11,362 bases of DNA from G020351775 sp039588335 (GCA_039588335.1 JBDGZZ010000219.1:1-11362), one strand, 5' to 3'. Shown: positions 1 to 6,965, numbered from the stretch's first letter. Notes: generated from the letters alone by a model not told the origin. Made by a program: numbers and translations.

Positions 1-466
1 CTATGAAGAGGTCACGCTCCATGTCAGCCTGAGTGACAACGCCGTTGATCCACTTTTCGTAGCGGCGGGCGCCATCTTTTAGAGCGCTGCGCGGGACATA
101 CCGTATTTGGGTCCCGCATGCTGCAATCTCCGGGTTTGCCTCGAGGTGTTCGATCTGCCGCTCGAGGCGCCGCGGCTCGGCGATGTCGTCAGCGTCCATG
201 CGAGCGAGCACGCCTCCCCGTGCTGTGTCCGCCGCAGTATTGAGCGCCGTTACAATTCCGCCAGGGGGGATGGTAACGACTGTGATCCGTGCATCCCTTG
301 CAGCCCAATCGTTCAAGAGTTGCGGTGTACTATCAGTGGACCCATCATCAACCGCAATGATCTCGAACGTCCGCAATGTTTGGGCGACAACAGAGGCCAG
401 CGCCTCGTCCAGAGTGGCTTCGGCGTTGCGGCACGGTATTAGTACTGATACTGATGTCGAGGTCAA
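1..466 (-). CDS. Family 2 glycosyltransferase, N-terminal part (cut by left window edge)
   Basis: Probably transfers a sugar from a nucleotide-sugar donor to a glycan or lipid acceptor on the cytoplasmic side of the membrane; donor and acceptor cannot be told. The visible 155 residues form the GT-A nucleotide-binding half of family GT2: the first beta strand with VSVLIPCRN (residues 6-14), the DDGSTDST donor-binding loop (40-47), and the metal-binding DxD as MDADD (90-94). The C-terminal acceptor half lies beyond position 1. An in-frame stop lies just upstream and no ATG or GTG precedes the fold, so the start is most likely the TTG at 466, 22 bases after the membrane-protein gene, with no clear Shine-Dalgarno. 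The close spacing suggests co-transcription with the genes up to 2346. The family call is firm; the start is inferred. Confidence 0.85.
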   Translation of the reverse strand, partial: MTSTSVSVLIPCRNAEATLDEALASVVAQTLRTFEIIAVDDGSTDSTPQLLNDWAARDARITVVTIPPGGIVTALNTAADTARGGVLARMDADDIAEPRRLERQIEHLEANPEIAACGTQIRYVPRSALKDGARRYEKWINGVVTQADMERDLFI

Positions 467-488
467 TGAGTTTCGATCGGTAGGGGTC

Positions 489-734
489 TTATCTGGGGGA
501 TAGAATCAGTCCGGCCATGAGCAGAATCCATCCTAGGACCAGTAACGCGCTCATTTGACGGCGGATCCGCTGTCCTGCTGGTGTAAAGCTTCCTGGTAGC
601 CACGGAAACCAATAATGCAGTTTGCTCGCGGGCGCACCTACACGTTCCTTCCTGAGCTTCGGTACGAGCACGAAGAACCGGATGAACGCCACAGTACCTG
701 CAACAAAGCAAGCGAAAGCTAGAGATTCTCTCAC
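489..734 (-). CDS. Small two-helix membrane protein of unknown function
   Basis: An 81-residue protein I do not recognise. Two hydrophobic stretches are visible, roughly residues 4-24 and 61-79, separated by a basic and aromatic loop (around KLRKERVGAPASKLHYWFPW), so it is probably an inner-membrane hairpin with both ends on the same side. It starts at GTG (734) with a GAGG Shine-Dalgarno about six bases upstream, 12 bases after the methyltransferase stop, and it ends 22 bases before the glycosyltransferase start. This spacing and the ribosome site support a real gene over the overlapping frame on the same strand. A role beside the glycosyltransferase, such as membrane anchoring, is only a guess from position. 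Confidence 0.65.
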   Translation of the reverse strand: MRESLAFACFVAGTVAFIRFFVLVPKLRKERVGAPASKLHYWFPWLPGSFTPAGQRIRRQMSALLVLGWILLMAGLILSPR

Positions 735-746
735 TTCAACCTCAAT

Positions 747-1511
747 CTAGCCGGTCCCCGGCCGCGTCCCGACAAGTACGGGCTGATAGTAGGCTCCATC
801 CAATCGGCGCACCCGTTCGAATCCCGCGTTCTGCATTAGGCTGACGAGTCGATCCACCTTGACGGCGTAGTACCGTGTGTGGGCCGCGATCGTCTGGCAG
901 CCGCTGTCGCGGCTGTCCGTGATCACATAGAGCCCCATATCGTAATGATTCCCGTCCCACTCCCACACCTGGAATAATATGTAACGTGTGTCATCTGTGT
1001 CACGGATCCCATAGGGGTGAAGCTCGACACCGTCACCAGGCACGCCGTAGTCCCGCACTGATATCAGGCAGCCACCGCCCGGGCGAGTACAGTTGAAGCA
1101 CTGTACAAGTGCCCGTTCGATCTCGCTGTCTGTCAGGAGATGAGGCACTGCGTTGTCACACGCCAACACAATGTCGAACATCCCGTGTACCTGCGAAAGT
1201 TCGCGCATGTCCGCCACTTCGGTGCGCAACTCGATGCCACGGAGTTGCGCTTCTCTCATAGCCCGTTCGATTGCCGCCGGCGAGAGGTCCGACGCCGTCA
1301 CGGCATATCCGCACTCGGCAAGCGCGATCGCTTGCGTACCGATACCAGCCGCCGCGTCCAGTACGGTCCGCACGCCCGTTCCCCACTCGGAGCGTATGAT
1401 GTTGTCGAGTGCGACTCCTTGACGCTGTATTGCTGCGCCCCAGTCCTCGTATATGAGGTGGTAGTAGGGAGCCAATCTGTCGTAGAATTCTCGGGTCGTC
1501 CGTGCACGCAT
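747..1511 (-). CDS. Class I SAM-dependent methyltransferase
   Basis: A 254-residue soluble methyltransferase of the Rossmann-like class I fold; the methyl acceptor is unknown. Motif I is LDAAAGIGTQ (residues 51-60). The acidic residue expected to bind the SAM ribose is Asp75 in VTASDLS, the adenine-side acidic residue is Asp101 in VADMRE, and motif IV follows as FDIVLACDNAVPHLL (112-126). The N-terminus (FYDRLAPYYHLIYEDW) is typical of small-molecule methyltransferases resembling the glycine/sarcosine N-methyltransferase group, which is a weak hint towards an amine or other small acceptor. The ATG at 1511 lies 18 bases after the stop of the ABM gene, with only a weak purine-rich ribosome site. 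It belongs to the same minus-strand run as its neighbours. The fold is certain, the substrate is not. Confidence 0.9.
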   Translation of the reverse strand: MRARTTREFYDRLAPYYHLIYEDWGAAIQRQGVALDNIIRSEWGTGVRTVLDAAAGIGTQAIALAECGYAVTASDLSPAAIERAMREAQLRGIELRTEVADMRELSQVHGMFDIVLACDNAVPHLLTDSEIERALVQCFNCTRPGGGCLISVRDYGVPGDGVELHPYGIRDTDDTRYILFQVWEWDGNHYDMGLYVITDSRDSGCQTIAAHTRYYAVKVDRLVSLMQNAGFERVRRLDGAYYQPVLVGTRPGTG

Positions 1512-1529
1512 GAGCGTCGCTCTCTGCCG

Positions 1530-1847
1530 TCAGGCGCTCGGTGCGAGAACCATCTCGTAGTGTTGTGAACGAGCATCGAACCGAGTAAGGACCTCCCGCG
1601 CCTCGTGTGGCACGTGAGCTATTTCGTAATCTTCTCCCACGAACGCCCGGATCGAATCTAGGGATTCGAACCACAGCACAGTCACGAACTCCATCTCCCC
1701 GTCCAGCGACCGCCGTAATACGTGAGCACCATGATATCCAGGTATCTCCATGTCGGCGATTGCCGGGAGAACTTCATCGAGGAGAAGCGCCTCGTAAACT
1801 CCGGCGTTCTCAGGCGTCGTCCATCCATGCCAAATGCGGCTGATCAT
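1530..1847 (-). CDS. ABM-fold (antibiotic biosynthesis monooxygenase-like) small protein
   Basis: A 105-residue protein that resembles the dimeric alpha+beta-barrel ABM family: an N-terminal strand MISRIWHGWTTPENAGVYEA, a central GYHGAHVLRR strand (37-46), EFVTVLWFESLDSIRAFVGEDYE (52-74), and a C-terminal strand SQHYEMVL. Proteins of this size and pattern are commonly annotated as antibiotic biosynthesis monooxygenases, but most are uncharacterised, and no cofactor-binding residue can be assigned here. The reading frame stays open upstream to about 2099, but that extension runs through the neighbouring gene. The ATG at 1847 is chosen because a clear GGAGG lies eight bases upstream. It is 40 bases downstream of the cyclotransferase-like gene and 18 bases before the methyltransferase. 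Confidence 0.75.
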   Translation of the reverse strand: MISRIWHGWTTPENAGVYEALLLDEVLPAIADMEIPGYHGAHVLRRSLDGEMEFVTVLWFESLDSIRAFVGEDYEIAHVPHEAREVLTRFDARSQHYEMVLAPSA

Positions 1848-1855
1848 TCGTCGTT

Positions 1856-1860
1856 CCTCC
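1856..1860 (-). promoter_or_regulatory. Shine-Dalgarno site of the ABM-like gene
   Basis: GGAGG on the minus strand, eight bases before the ATG at 1847. It fixes the start of the ABM-like gene and rules out the longer in-frame extension that overlaps the gene upstream. Confidence 0.65.
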
Positions 1861-1887
1861 GTAGCTCCGCGTGTGAGCCGCCCTCCA

Positions 1888-2346
1888 TCAATCACGCAGC
1901 GCGTAGATGTTGGCCACCGCCAGTACTCCGTCGTCGTCCTCGACCGGCACCAAGATGCGGATGTATTCCTCGCCCTCGAACTCGTCCAGTCGGGTCCAGT
2001 GTGCTTCAAGATCGCTCGAGTCGAACAAGTCCACGGGAATGCAATCTGCCGCGGGATCCCAACGCATGGCCGGATAGCCCATGGTTGAGCCCCACCCATA
2101 GTTCAACAACTTGCCGCGCACGAAGCCCCCATGCCAGGTTCCCTTGAGATGCTCAATGATCGAGTGATTCTCTCCTCCAGGCTGAAGACTGCCGTAAACG
2201 GCAAACCTCTGGGAGCTACCGAACAGGGTGTCGGCTACGTCTTCGAGCAGAGACCGAGCCTCTCCACCGTCCGATTCGCCTGTGGCTCGCCGTAGCCCGT
2301 TGACGCGCGATAGGAATGCGACTAGGGCCTGGATCTCTATGTGCAT
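1888..2346 (-). CDS. Gamma-glutamylcyclotransferase-like (AIG2/GGCT fold) protein
   Basis: A 152-residue protein of the AIG2/gamma-glutamylcyclotransferase fold. Family members release 5-oxoproline from gamma-glutamyl compounds, although many bacterial homologues have no proven substrate. The substrate-binding YGSL signature is at residues 51-54 (RFAVYGSLQPGGENH), and the conserved acidic stretch RLDEFEGEEYIR (119-130) should hold the catalytic glutamate, probably Glu124. The first 45 residues form a helical extension before the fold begins, longer than in minimal family members. The start is the ATG at 2346 with GGGAGG six bases upstream. It is the first gene of the minus-strand run and faces the esterase across a 226-base region. 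The fold call is strong; enzymatic activity is inferred. Confidence 0.82.
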   Translation of the reverse strand: MHIEIQALVAFLSRVNGLRRATGESDGGEARSLLEDVADTLFGSSQRFAVYGSLQPGGENHSIIEHLKGTWHGGFVRGKLLNYGWGSTMGYPAMRWDPAADCIPVDLFDSSDLEAHWTRLDEFEGEEYIRILVPVEDDDGVLAVANIYALRD

Positions 2347-2572
2347 TCGCTACCTCCCGCGGACGAGTTCTCAGTCGGGAACGCGTGGCCGGTCTAAACC
2401 CTCCTGACAGCGTATCCGGCTCACGGTACTTCGGCAACTCCAGGTCGGAGTTGCATGGCTGCAGTTGTCGTTGGAGGCGCCTACGATGCACGCTGGGACC
2501 TTTGAGCGGCCGGCCGGTGTATAGGCCCGAAGTGCTTCGAGGGAAGTGCGGTACACTGAGTATTGTTAACTC
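2347..2572. other. Divergent intergenic region
   Basis: 226 bases between two divergently transcribed genes, so promoters for both sides should lie here. The minus-strand ribosome site GGGAGG is at 2353-2358. I could not find a convincing pair of -35 and -10 boxes for either direction; TACACT at 2552-2557 is a poor -10 candidate without a partner. A GC palindrome (CCGGCCGG, 2510-2517) is present, but nothing suggests it is more than base composition. No credible small gene or RNA is seen. Confidence 0.5.
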
Positions 2573-3466
2573 ATGTTGATAGAAGCGATGGCCGATAGAG
2601 TAACCAATACCTCTACCAGTTCTGTGGAAGCAACGGCCTCCCGATCTTCAGATCGTGATGTTTCCAACCCGATCACGCGCACCCGATCTGGCATGTGCCG
2701 GCGCGATTTCGTCAAAGGCGGGCTGACTGCCTTAGCAACGCCGCTGCTCCTGGGCTGCGATGTGCTGAGTTTGGAGCCGGACTCGTCTCGTGTCAGCCTG
2801 CGGCTGGCCGCCCGGCCCGGAACACCAACCGCAACGCCGACGCTGGGACTCAGTCAACTTGGTCTGGAGGACGGTCGGGACGGTCTCCTGTACGTGCCGG
2901 AGACATATTCGGCCGACGTGCCTGCGTCGCTCTTTGTGGCCCTGCATGGTGCTGGTGGGGCAGGTGAGAACTGGGCGAGTTACCCCGATCGGGCCGAGGC
3001 TCGAGGCATGGTTCTTCTGGCACCCGATTCACGTGGTAGTACGTGGGATATGATTCGAGGTGACTTCGGTCCGGATGTCGAGTTCCTCGATCGGGCACTA
3101 CAGCATACGTTCGATCGCTGCGTCATTGACCCGACGAGGATCGCGTTGGCAGGGTTCTCGGACGGTGCTTCGTACGCGCTATCGCTTGGCATTTCCAACG
3201 GAGATCTCTTCAGCCATCTGGTTGCCTACTCGCCGGGTTTCTTTGAAGCGACTGATCCTCTAGTGGGCAAGCCGAAGATCTATGTGTCCCATGGCGAGGG
3301 GGACGAAATCCTTCCTGTAACTCTCAGCAGGGACGGAATCGTACCTACCTTTAGCGGTGAGGGTTACGATGTGACATATGAGGAATTCGACGGAGGTCAC
3401 GAAGTCCCGTCGGAGATATCAGAGTCGGCGCTGGATTGGTTTCTTGGCGATGGCCCGGCGAACTAG
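2573..3466 (+). CDS. Tat-exported lipoprotein esterase, alpha/beta-hydrolase fold
   Basis: A 297-residue secreted hydrolase of the carboxylesterase/feruloyl-esterase/PHB-depolymerase-like group; it probably cleaves an ester outside the cytoplasm. A twin-arginine signal is visible as CRRDFVKGG (42-50), a hydrophobic stretch, and then a lipobox LLGC with Cys62, so it is likely a Tat-exported lipoprotein; the residue after the cysteine is Asp. The oxyanion-hole motif is HGAGG (125-129), the nucleophile is Ser196 in GFSDG, the acid is probably Asp244 in HGEGDEILP and the base His276 in GGHEVP. The start is uncertain: ATG 2573 gives a 40-residue leader before the Tat motif, ATG 2588 is a little shorter, and ATG 2693 would place the twin arginines at residues 3-4, but none has a good ribosome site. 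It converges on the aldo/keto reductase gene 27 bases away. Confidence 0.85.
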   Translation: MLIEAMADRVTNTSTSSVEATASRSSDRDVSNPITRTRSGMCRRDFVKGGLTALATPLLLGCDVLSLEPDSSRVSLRLAARPGTPTATPTLGLSQLGLEDGRDGLLYVPETYSADVPASLFVALHGAGGAGENWASYPDRAEARGMVLLAPDSRGSTWDMIRGDFGPDVEFLDRALQHTFDRCVIDPTRIALAGFSDGASYALSLGISNGDLFSHLVAYSPGFFEATDPLVGKPKIYVSHGEGDEILPVTLSRDGIVPTFSGEGYDVTYEEFDGGHEVPSEISESALDWFLGDGPAN

Positions 3467-3493
3467 CCGGACTCTCCATTGGCAGGCAACGAG

Positions 3494-4357
3494 TTACATG
3501 AACCAGTGCTTGGCGTCATGCACAGCGTCCCCGAACCGCTGCATGTCTGCCAGCTCCTCTTCCGTGAGCGGTCCGTCCTCCAGCGCTTTCAGGTTGGCCT
3601 CGAGTTGTTTTCGATTCGATGGTGCGGTGAGGCAGATGTGTACGCTTGGATGCGAGAGCACAAACCGGTAACACTGGGCCGCGGTCGGCAGGAACCCGTC
3701 CTTTGGCCAGCTACGGGGACGCCGTAGCAACTCCCGCCACCGGGTAGCGGTGTAACTCATGACACCAGGGTTGTGAGTTGCCAATTGGGGAAAGATGTCG
3801 CGTTCAGCTCCGCGGTGGGCTGCATTGTACCGGATCATCAGCACGTCCAGAATCCCGTCCCTTGCCAACTTCCCGGCGAATTGCCTGTCGTGCGATGACA
3901 CGCCTATGAAACGAACCTTGCCTTCTTCCCGGCAGCGGTAGAGATCGTCCCTCGCCCGCTCGGTGAACTGGTTTTCCTTCATCACGCCGAGGAAGAGGAA
4001 TACGTCGATGTGATCGGTCCCGAGCTGTCGCAGCCGCTTCTCCACAGTCCGACGCACATTCTGATGCGACCATATATAGTTGTACGCGCCAGTGATAACC
4101 ACGTATGAGTCCCTATCGGTGCGCAACCTGTCACGTAAGACACCGGTCATTTGTGTGTCGAACCCGTAGCCAAAGAGGACATTCACACCGGCATCTAGTG
4201 CACGATGAATGACATCCTTCCCAGGTCGATAGGTAGCAGATAGTCCCATCCGGAGGACTCTGAGGCCTGTGTTACCTAGGATCGAATAGCTGAATTGTTC
4301 GTTCATTGGGTGTGCTGGTTCCATACCCCACTGGTCTGCTCTACGCTCCCAATTCAC
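3494..4357 (-). CDS. Aldo/keto reductase-fold protein lacking the canonical catalytic tetrad
   Basis: A 287-residue protein with clear aldo/keto reductase layout: N-terminal YSILGNTGLRV (24-34), helix HRALDAGVNV (51-60), RLRQLGTDHIDVF (108-120), REEGKVRFIGVSSH (143-156), and the C-terminal LTAPSNRKQLEANLKALEDG (243-262) that contributes to the NADP pocket. The usual Asp-Tyr-Lys-His residues are not where expected: the FDTA...YG segment reads NVLFGYGFDTQMTG, the lysine strand reads VVITGAYNY, and the histidine strand reads DVFLFLGVM. This resembles a recurrent environmental subfamily, so it may be non-redox or use other residues. The GTG start at 4357 overlaps the upstream stop by four bases, which suggests translational coupling; ATG 4306 (MNEQFSYSIL) fits the family's usual start and is a good alternative. 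Confidence 0.82.
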   Translation of the reverse strand: MNWERRADQWGMEPAHPMNEQFSYSILGNTGLRVLRMGLSATYRPGKDVIHRALDAGVNVLFGYGFDTQMTGVLRDRLRTDRDSYVVITGAYNYIWSHQNVRRTVEKRLRQLGTDHIDVFLFLGVMKENQFTERARDDLYRCREEGKVRFIGVSSHDRQFAGKLARDGILDVLMIRYNAAHRGAERDIFPQLATHNPGVMSYTATRWRELLRRPRSWPKDGFLPTAAQCYRFVLSHPSVHICLTAPSNRKQLEANLKALEDGPLTEEELADMQRFGDAVHDAKHWFM

Positions 4358-5583
4358 CGCTCAATCCGATACAGCCTCACATATTCCACATCCAACTCAT
4401 CCCTTCCGACTCCGATCATCCAGTCCTTCCCGATATGAAGCGGCTGAAAGCCGTGTGGCATGTGCACTTCCCCTAACAGCTCGCCATCCATTGCAAACAC
4501 AGTCCACACCGTGGGCGGATCAGGATAGCGGACGTACTCGGCAGCCCACAGATTGCCGATCGCATCCACCATGAGACTTCCATATGCTGGCCTGGTGGGA
4601 GGTGTGTCCATTTGTTCGTAATGGGCCCGGATCATGGCGCGACGTTCTACAGGTTCATTAGCGAGGAGTTCGTTCGTCGTTCGCTCGATGTCCGAACCTG
4701 TCAGCTCCAGATCCACTCCGGGAACGCGTACAATCTGCTCGAGTGCTCCGCTAGCAGTGTAGAGCATTACCTCGAGCGTCTCCTGATCACCAATGAACAC
4801 CCGGTCGTCACGAACCGCAGCCGCGCTGTTGCGTCCGAACAGTGGTGCGCTCATTACGGCCCGGCCATCCTCGCTACTCAGAAAAACTTCACGACCTGCC
4901 ACCGTGGCAATCGTGTCCAAGACACTGCCGTCGGGAGAGGTCCGAACCACGGCCACGGGGTCGCGTGTCAGACCTTGCCGGTTCTCGGAGTGCGATCCGC
5001 TGGACCACCCTTCCTTTACGACGAACCACCCATCGGCGAGCCTGCCTACGGCACCGAGCGCCGAGAGGTTGCCCCCGACCGTAAGCGTTCTCACAGGGTC
5101 CCCTTCAGTGGTGAGTACGGTGAATCGCCGCAAGCCGTAGTCGAAGACCCAGATAGAGTCTCCCGGTCCATAGCCCAGCGACGTGATCATTTGGTACTCG
5201 CCCGGAGCCTCCCCTCGGCGGCCCGATGAGTTTTGGAACGTCCCATCGCGGTCGTAGAACCGTATCTCACTCGAGCCTGCGTCGGCCACGATGACTCGCC
5301 CGTCGTCGAGCCGCAGAGCACCCTCCACCCGGTGGAACTGGTACTCGGAAGCCCCGTCGGACTGACCGATTTCCAAGAAGGGATCTGTGCTGAGGTGCCA
5401 TCCATTGCCCGCCGGCCACGCCGGCCCTTGGCTCTCAATGATTGACACCCCTGAGCTGTCGTTTGTGGCTACGCGATCGTTGGATCCGTTCCCGCCGCAG
5501 GCCGCAAGAACAGCGGTGGTGCCCGCGAAGATGACGCCGGCCCATTGGCCTCGATCCCAGGCTGACAGGTATCTGACATTCAT
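4354..5583 (-). CDS. Six-bladed beta-propeller lipoprotein
   Basis: A 409-residue lipoprotein. The N-terminal signal peptide ends in the lipobox LAAC with Cys29, followed by a flexible GGNGSNDRVATNDSSG linker, so it should sit on the periplasmic or outer face of a membrane. The rest shows NHL/6-bladed-propeller repeats: units such as RLDDGRVIVADAGSSEIRFY, GYGPGDSIWVFDYGLRRFTV and DAIGNLWAAEYV, each a strand-turn-strand with a recurring D/N-G pattern. Such proteins are abundant in some soil and marine phyla; they are thought to bind ligands or partners, and no catalytic residues are evident. The ATG at 5583 is favoured because it gives a complete signal peptide, though its ribosome site is weak. 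Its stop overlaps the aldo/keto reductase start, so the two are probably made together. Confidence 0.85.
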   Translation of the reverse strand: MNVRYLSAWDRGQWAGVIFAGTTAVLAACGGNGSNDRVATNDSSGVSIIESQGPAWPAGNGWHLSTDPFLEIGQSDGASEYQFHRVEGALRLDDGRVIVADAGSSEIRFYDRDGTFQNSSGRRGEAPGEYQMITSLGYGPGDSIWVFDYGLRRFTVLTTEGDPVRTLTVGGNLSALGAVGRLADGWFVVKEGWSSGSHSENRQGLTRDPVAVVRTSPDGSVLDTIATVAGREVFLSSEDGRAVMSAPLFGRNSAAAVRDDRVFIGDQETLEVMLYTASGALEQIVRVPGVDLELTGSDIERTTNELLANEPVERRAMIRAHYEQMDTPPTRPAYGSLMVDAIGNLWAAEYVRYPDPPTVWTVFAMDGELLGEVHMPHGFQPLHIGKDWMIGVGRDELDVEYVRLYRIER

Positions 5584-5681
5584 CGTGCTGCCAAATCCTA
5601 GTTATGCGAGTAAACGTTAGATGCTTCGCCCCATCCAGCCGTGTACCAGTATTAGTCACCCCAAAGCTAATTCGCCACTCA

Positions 5682-5694
5682 GACTCTGAGAGTC
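5682..5694. promoter_or_regulatory. Short palindrome in a divergent promoter region, possible operator
   Basis: GACTCT and AGAGTC are perfect inverted arms around a single G, midway in the 194-base region (5584-5777) between the divergent propeller lipoprotein and serine hydrolase genes. A second overlapping pair, CTCAG and CTGAG, spans 5678-5690. The position would suit a shared repressor or activator site, but 6-bp arms can arise by chance. No clear -35/-10 boxes were found in this region. Confidence 0.25.
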
Positions 5695-5777
5695 CCGATC
5701 TGATACGCCAGGTGAAACCACGCCGTTGTCCGGACCGTCATGATATTCGTAGCTGGACTCCAATCAGGGAAGCCTCC

Positions 5778-6965
5778 ATGAGATATCTGCGTCAATACCG
5801 TCTGCTCAGCTTGTCCCTCATGTGCCTTGCTGGTGCCCAAGCATGTGCCCGGGTGGACAGCGCTCACGACCGAATCGCCAGGCTGACGTCGGCCGAGGCA
5901 CTTGCCGAACTCGACACTCTGATCCCGGCTTTGATGGACAGTGGCGAAGTGACCGGCCTGTCCATCGCGATCACGGCAGATACTGGGATTGTCTGGAGCG
6001 GAGGATTCGGCATAAGAAACAGCGACACAAGAGAATCGGTCGAAGCCAACAGTGTTTTCGAAGCGGCCTCCTTGAGCAAGCCGGTGTTCGCCTATGCCGT
6101 GCTGCAGCTGGTGGACCAGGGTGTGCTCGATCTTGACACTCCGATTGCCGACTACTTTGAATACGACGCGATAACGCACGACGAGCGTTACCGGTTGATC
6201 ACGCCGCGCATGGTGCTGACACATAGTCCGGGGTTCCCCAATTGGCGGCCCAGGGGTGGGCAGTTGACGATAGACCGTGAGCCTGGCACCGAGTTCAGTT
6301 ACTCGGGTGAAGGCTTTGTGTATCTCCAGCTCGCGGTCATGAACCTGATGGGCGAGCCGCTGGACCAACTAGTGCGGCGGTTTGTATTCGAGCCTCTTGG
6401 TATGACCAGCAGCAGTTACCTGTGGCAGGACCCATTCGAAGACGTTGTGTCGATGCCCCACGGTTCGGATGGAGCTGTGCTGCGCAAGAACAGACCGACT
6501 TCCGGAAGAGGTAACGCGGCAGCATCGCTACATACGACGGCTCCGGACTATGCACGCTTCATCATGGCTGTGATGAACGGAGCCCGTCTGCGTGACTCCA
6601 CCGCAGTTGCAATGCTCACGCCTCAAATCGATGTCGATTCCGGTGTCACTTGGGGACTCGGTATCGGGCTCCAGGACAATGCAGCAGGTCGTGCATTCTG
6701 GCACTGGGGAGACAACACTGGTTACAAGGCTTACACCGTCAGCTATCCCGAGCACGGTGTCGGCGTCGTATGGTTCACCAACAGCGAGAACGGTCAGTCC
6801 ATTCTGGAGGCAATGCTCGGCGCCACGGTTTCTGGAGGCAATGCTCGGCGCCACGGTTGGTGGTGGGCACCTGGCAGCGGAGTGGCTCGGCTACGAAGCA
6901 TACGATTCCCCCACGCGAGCCGTGCGCGAAACGTTGGTGCTCACCTACGAGGAAAACGGAATTGA
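5778..6965 (+). CDS. Class C beta-lactamase-like serine hydrolase, frameshifted (N-terminal part of a serine hydrolase-TPR protein)
   Basis: A secreted serine hydrolase of the beta-lactamase/D-aminopeptidase/esterase (class C-like) family; the substrate is unknown and could be a peptidoglycan peptide or an ester. The ATG at 5778 has AGGGA seven bases upstream. A hydrophobic signal peptide (RLLSLSLMCLAGAQAC) ends near Cys23, possibly a non-canonical lipobox. The catalytic SxxK is Ser98-Leu-Ser-Lys101, the second motif is Tyr175-Ser-Gly, and the third is His309-Trp-Gly311 (in place of KTG). After Val351 the frame is wrong: a 28-bp duplication shifts translation into a meaningless arginine- and tryptophan-rich tail that stops at 6965 (395 residues). 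The true continuation is in another frame to 7266. With one repeat copy removed, the protein is 486 residues and intact. The beta-lactamase fold itself appears complete before the break. Confidence 0.88.
   Translation: MRYLRQYRLLSLSLMCLAGAQACARVDSAHDRIARLTSAEALAELDTLIPALMDSGEVTGLSIAITADTGIVWSGGFGIRNSDTRESVEANSVFEAASLSKPVFAYAVLQLVDQGVLDLDTPIADYFEYDAITHDERYRLITPRMVLTHSPGFPNWRPRGGQLTIDREPGTEFSYSGEGFVYLQLAVMNLMGEPLDQLVRRFVFEPLGMTSSSYLWQDPFEDVVSMPHGSDGAVLRKNRPTSGRGNAAASLHTTAPDYARFIMAVMNGARLRDSTAVAMLTPQIDVDSGVTWGLGIGLQDNAAGRAFWHWGDNTGYKAYTVSYPEHGVGVVWFTNSENGQSILEAMLGATVSGGNARRHGWWWAPGSGVARLRSIRFPHASRARNVGAHLRGKRN
6803..6858 (+). repeat. Perfect 28-bp tandem duplication causing a frameshift
   Basis: Two identical adjacent 28-base copies, 6803-6830 and 6831-6858, each beginning TCTGGAGGCAATG and ending GCCACGGTT. 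As 28 is not a multiple of three, the second copy moves the serine hydrolase out of frame. Deleting either copy joins GATV to GGGHLAAEWLGYEAY in a single open frame whose length (1461 bases from 5778 to 7266) is an exact multiple of three. A one- or four-copy allele would be in frame, two or three copies would not. Confidence 0.95.

Noticed and set aside
107..503. Two overlapping plus-strand open frames at the left edge
   Set aside because: They are antisense to a clear GT2 glycosyltransferase frame with DDGSTDST and MDADD motifs, and encode low-complexity, motif-free sequence.
1848..2099. Upstream extension of the ABM-like frame
   Set aside because: It overlaps the cyclotransferase-like gene; the ATG at 1847 has a strong GGAGG and fits the family's usual length.
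2507..2517. GC-rich palindrome CGGCCGGCCGG in the first divergent region
   Set aside because: Short, self-overlapping and compatible with base composition; no U-run or flanking boxes make it a terminator or operator.
4612..5229. 205-codon plus-strand open frame
   Set aside because: Antisense to the propeller lipoprotein; no recognisable domain, and composition typical of a shadow frame in GC-rich DNA.
5679..6368. 229-codon minus-strand open frame
   Set aside because: Antisense to the signal peptide and catalytic core of the serine hydrolase; no domain pattern or ribosome site.
6592..6858. Plus-strand frame upstream of the TPR fragment treated as an independent gene start
   Set aside because: It is the wrong frame of the serine hydrolase; only the part after the duplication encodes recognisable protein.
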